DNA of 9,333 nucleotides. Origin: DATEEW01 sp035273665 (GTDB lineage Bacteria; Pseudomonadota; Gammaproteobacteria; Burkholderiales; SG8-39). A model generated the notes under the pieces. It had not been told where the DNA came from, did no database searches, and worked only from the letters and a program-made list of their open reading frames with translations. How positions within the stretch are numbered: the first letter of the stretch is position 1; every line of letters begins with the position of its first letter. The translations under genes were made by a program, and so were the position numbers. Below are positions 7,404 to 9,333 of the stretch, one piece after another. The DNA is taken from assembly GCA_035273665.1 (NCBI GenBank), contig DATEOW010000178.1, positions 1 through 9,333 on the forward strand, written 5' to 3'.

Positions 7404-7407
7404 CTCC
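7404..7407 (-). promoter_or_regulatory. Ribosome binding site (GGAG) of the VIT/VWA gene
   Basis: GGAG on the minus strand sits seven bases before the ATG at 7396-7394 and decides this start over the second in-frame ATG at 7390. It borders a short imperfect inverted repeat, CCATAA-ccc-TTATTGG (7406-7421), that could partly hide the site in mRNA; that repeat is weak. Confidence 0.75.
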
Positions 7408-7506
7408 ATAACCCTTATTGGGATGAGAGCAATTTGAACGCGGCACAAAGGCGCTGCTGCGAAAAAGAAGAGGCGCAATACCGCCAAAATCTGGCGCGAA
7501 AATGGC

Positions 7507-7520
7507 TTTCCGCCCGGAAA
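7507..7520. promoter_or_regulatory. Perfect palindrome, candidate operator
   Basis: TTTCCG (7507-7512) and CGGAAA (7515-7520) are exact reverse complements separated by CC. The element ends 23 bases before the TATAGT box at 7544, so it sits at or just upstream of where a -35 element would be. No TTGACA-like hexamer is present there, as would fit an activator-dependent promoter. OmpR-family proteins more often use direct repeats, so another regulator may bind it. Confidence 0.4.
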
Positions 7521-7543
7521 AGAACTGCGGCCTCGAGCTGCGG

Positions 7544-7549
7544 TATAGT
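7544..7549 (+). promoter_or_regulatory. Candidate -10 box (TATAGT) for the regulator-kinase operon
   Basis: TATAGT lies 37 bases before the ATG of the response regulator and would give a leader of about 30 bases. The expected -35 position (about 7520-7527) reads like AGAACT and is not a consensus match. It is supported by one box and position only. Confidence 0.4.
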
Positions 7550-7586
7550 CGCCGCACTTCTTTCATCCCACTGCCTTCACTGACTT

Positions 7587-8279
7587 ATGAGCCGCCGCAT
7601 TGCCATTGTGGAAGACGACCCAGCCATTCGCGAAAATTTAGCCGACGTGTTGCGTCGCCAGCGCTATGAGGTCCATACCTATGCCGATCGGCCGCAAGCG
7701 CTCGCAGCGCTCAAGACGCGTCTTCCCGATTTGGCGATCGTCGATATCGGGTTGGGTAACGAAGTGGATGGCGGCTTTGCTTTGGTGCGCGAGCTGCGTG
7801 CCCTCTCCGAAACCTTGCCGATCATTTTTTTGACCGCTCGCGATAGCGATTTCGACATGGTGTCCGGCCTTCGCCTTGGCGCGGACGATTACCTCACCAA
7901 AGATGTGAGCATGCCTCACCTGCTCGCGCGGATCGCCGCGTTGTTCCGTCGGGTCGATGTGCTCGCCTCGCCCACTAGTCTTGAGGATGTGATTGACCGC
8001 GGGTCGCTTCAGCTTGATCTGAAACGAATGAAAGCAAGCTGGCGCGAACAAGCGGTCGATCTCACGTTGACGGAATTCTGGATGATTCACGCCCTCGTTA
8101 AATATCCCGGCCACGTCAAGAACCGCGATCAATTAATGTCCGAAGCAAATCTTGTGGTCGACGATGCGACGATTACCTCCCATATCAAACGCGTGAGAAA
8201 AAAATTCATCGCCGTGGATAAGAATTTTGACGCCATCGACACCGTGTATGGCATGGGCTATCGCTGGAACGTGGAATAG
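7587..8279 (+). CDS. pdsR: Response regulator of the proteobacterial dedicated sortase system (OmpR/winged-helix type)
   Basis: This is a 230-residue cytoplasmic DNA-binding regulator, the normal length for the OmpR/PhoB class. Receiver domain, residues 3-120: acidic pair Asp10-Asp11 (IVEDDPAIR), phospho-acceptor Asp53 (LAIVDIGLG), switch Thr83 (FLTARDSD) and Lys105 (DYLTKDVSMPHLLARIAALFRR). The lysine is followed by Asp, not the usual Pro of OmpR receivers. The winged-helix effector domain spans about 138-230 and includes DLTLTEFWMIHALVKYPGHVKNRDQLM, a recognition helix near DDATITSHIKRVRKKF and the wing ending DTVYGMGYRWNVE. The LTARDSDFD and GLRLGADDYLTKD stretches resemble the family described as the dedicated sortase system regulator (TIGR03787-type). 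It lies eight bases before the kinase gene and divergent from the target-sortase pair, which it probably controls. The ribosome site before the ATG is weak. The symbol follows the family name and is less certain than the class. Confidence 0.92.
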   Translation: MSRRIAIVEDDPAIRENLADVLRRQRYEVHTYADRPQALAALKTRLPDLAIVDIGLGNEVDGGFALVRELRALSETLPIIFLTARDSDFDMVSGLRLGADDYLTKDVSMPHLLARIAALFRRVDVLASPTSLEDVIDRGSLQLDLKRMKASWREQAVDLTLTEFWMIHALVKYPGHVKNRDQLMSEANLVVDDATITSHIKRVRKKFIAVDKNFDAIDTVYGMGYRWNVE

Positions 8280-8287
8280 GCTCATCG

Positions 8288-9333
8288 ATGAGCATCCGCA
8301 CGAAGCTGCTGCTGGTTTCGCTCGTCCTCCTCTCCATTCCTTTTGTCGGCTACGGTTTTGTGCGCGAAATGGAAAAGCTGTTGCGCGCAGGACAGGAGCA
8401 GGCGGTGTCCGCGACCGCGCGTGCCGTGGCCACCGCCTTACACGATCGTCCGAACCTTCTTCAACGTGAAGTGCTTCCGCCTGAAAACGGCGCTCCTGGC
8501 GCTGTGCCGCTGCGGCGTGCGGGCAATGAAATCGAAACCATCATCAAGGGATTGCGTCGTTCCTCTGCGCGCATCTGGGTGATCGATCGCCATCGACGTC
8601 TGCTCGCGCTCGAAGGCAGCCTCCAAGCGAACATCGAGGAAAAAAGTAAACAGGGAAACTTACTCAGCCCGCTGTATAGCTTGATATTGCGACCGCCGCG
8701 TGAAGACTTCGACGATGCGCTACCGGAAGACGTGCTCACCGGCGGCCGTGAGGTCTACTCTGCGCTGAGCGGCATTCCTTCGGCGCGTTGGCGCGAAACC
8801 ACGGACGAGCGCGCAGTCATTCTTTCCGCCGCCCACCCCATCTGGAACGGGGACGAAGTGATGGGCGCGGTAATCGCGGAAGAAACCACCAATGCGGTAG
8901 TCAGTCTTACGAACCGCGCCTTGGAGCGGTTGATTGCCGTCACGCTCGCCGTATTTATTTTTGGTGCCGGGACCTTGTTTCTGTTCGCTTCGAGCTTGTC
9001 GCGACGTCTAAGCCGTCTGCGTAACGAAGCCGAACAGGCAATCGACGCGCAGGGACGTGTGGCGCAAAACTTCCAGGCCACGAAAGAGGGCGACGAAATC
9101 GGCGATCTGTCACGCAGCTTCGGCGCCGTACTCGGGCGCCTAGGGGAATACAACGCCTATTTAGAGCGGATGGCAGACCGGCTTTCGCACGAGTTACGTA
9201 CCCCTGTGGCGGTGGTGAGCTCGTCGCTGGAAAACATGAAAAGCGAACAGTCCGTCGCCGATATGTCTATCTACATCGAACGGGCGGAAGAAGGGGTCAA
9301 GCGGCTCAATCTCATTCTTACCCGTATCGCCGA
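8288..9333 (+). CDS. pdsS: Membrane sensor histidine kinase of the dedicated sortase system, N-terminal 348 residues (cut by window end)
   Basis: From the ATG at 8288 the frame stays open to the window edge. Seen: first membrane helix about 7-24 (KLLLVSLVLLSIPFVGYGF); a periplasmic sensor region of about 190 residues (25-213); second helix about 214-236 (IAVTLAVFIFGAGTLFLFA); a HAMP-type linker (about 237-290, ending in DEIGDLSRSFGAVLGRL); and the phospho-accepting H-box DRLSHELRTPVAV with His301. The ATP-binding domain with N, G1 and G2 boxes must lie beyond 9333. It would autophosphorylate and pass phosphate to Asp53 of the regulator encoded eight bases upstream. A ribosome site (TAGG around 8278-8281) overlaps the regulator's stop codon, fitting a coupled operon. 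Neighbourhood and layout match the kinase of the dedicated sortase system (TIGR03785-type); the sensed signal is unknown. Confidence 0.9.
   Translation, partial: MSIRTKLLLVSLVLLSIPFVGYGFVREMEKLLRAGQEQAVSATARAVATALHDRPNLLQREVLPPENGAPGAVPLRRAGNEIETIIKGLRRSSARIWVIDRHRRLLALEGSLQANIEEKSKQGNLLSPLYSLILRPPREDFDDALPEDVLTGGREVYSALSGIPSARWRETTDERAVILSAAHPIWNGDEVMGAVIAEETTNAVVSLTNRALERLIAVTLAVFIFGAGTLFLFASSLSRRLSRLRNEAEQAIDAQGRVAQNFQATKEGDEIGDLSRSFGAVLGRLGEYNAYLERMADRLSHELRTPVAVVSSSLENMKSEQSVADMSIYIERAEEGVKRLNLILTRIA

Larger units (their letters stand above)
7397..7586. promoter_or_regulatory. Divergent control region between the target-sortase pair and the regulator-kinase pair
   Basis: This 190-base gap must hold the promoters of both transcription units. 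Seen: TTTCCG-CC-CGGAAA (7507-7520), a perfect six-base-arm palindrome; CGCCA-AAATC-TGGCG (7482-7496), a five-base-arm inverted repeat; three A-rich GAAAA runs near 7461, 7498 and 7517; and a TATAGT box for the rightward unit. I find no convincing -10/-35 pair for the leftward unit. An OmpR-type regulator often binds next to its own gene, so these elements are candidate operators; that assignment is inferred. Confidence 0.55.

Overview
The window reads as chromosomal DNA of a Gram-negative proteobacterium, most likely beta or gamma. The valyl-tRNA synthetase has the bacterial (E. coli-like) architecture, and four genes form the dedicated sortase system known only from proteobacteria. Gene density is high, the base composition is moderately GC-rich throughout, and no stretch longer than about 190 bases lacks a gene. 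I see no tRNA, rRNA, CRISPR array, insertion sequence or phage gene.

Left part (1-4641). A secreted nuclease of the ExeM/NucH type runs leftwards off the window edge. It is divergent from valS with only 31 bases between start codons. valS (922 residues, complete) is followed 76 bases later on the same strand by an MFS exporter of the EntS-like (MFS_3) type. A bulged hairpin lies in the valS-MFS gap. A terminator-like hairpin with a T-tract lies immediately before valS and overlaps the start of the nuclease gene.

Right part (4638-9333). This is a proteobacterial dedicated sortase cassette. On the minus strand, a VIT/VWA-domain surface protein ends in an LPQTA sorting signal, a hydrophobic helix and a basic tail. 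Its stop codon overlaps the start of a small class GN sortase (ATGA). Divergent from this pair, on the plus strand, are an OmpR-type response regulator and a membrane histidine kinase, the latter cut by the window end. The shared 190-base intergenic region holds two palindromic elements and a TATAGT box, and is the obvious control region.

Inferred working model: the kinase senses an envelope signal across the inner membrane and phosphorylates the regulator. The regulator controls the divergent target-sortase pair and perhaps its own operon. The VWA protein is exported and processed at LPQTA by its neighbouring, single-substrate sortase. What the protein is attached to in a Gram-negative envelope, and what it binds, cannot be read from the sequence. 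The sortase gene and the MFS gene converge and overlap by four bases at their ends, so the cassette abuts the housekeeping region with no spacer.
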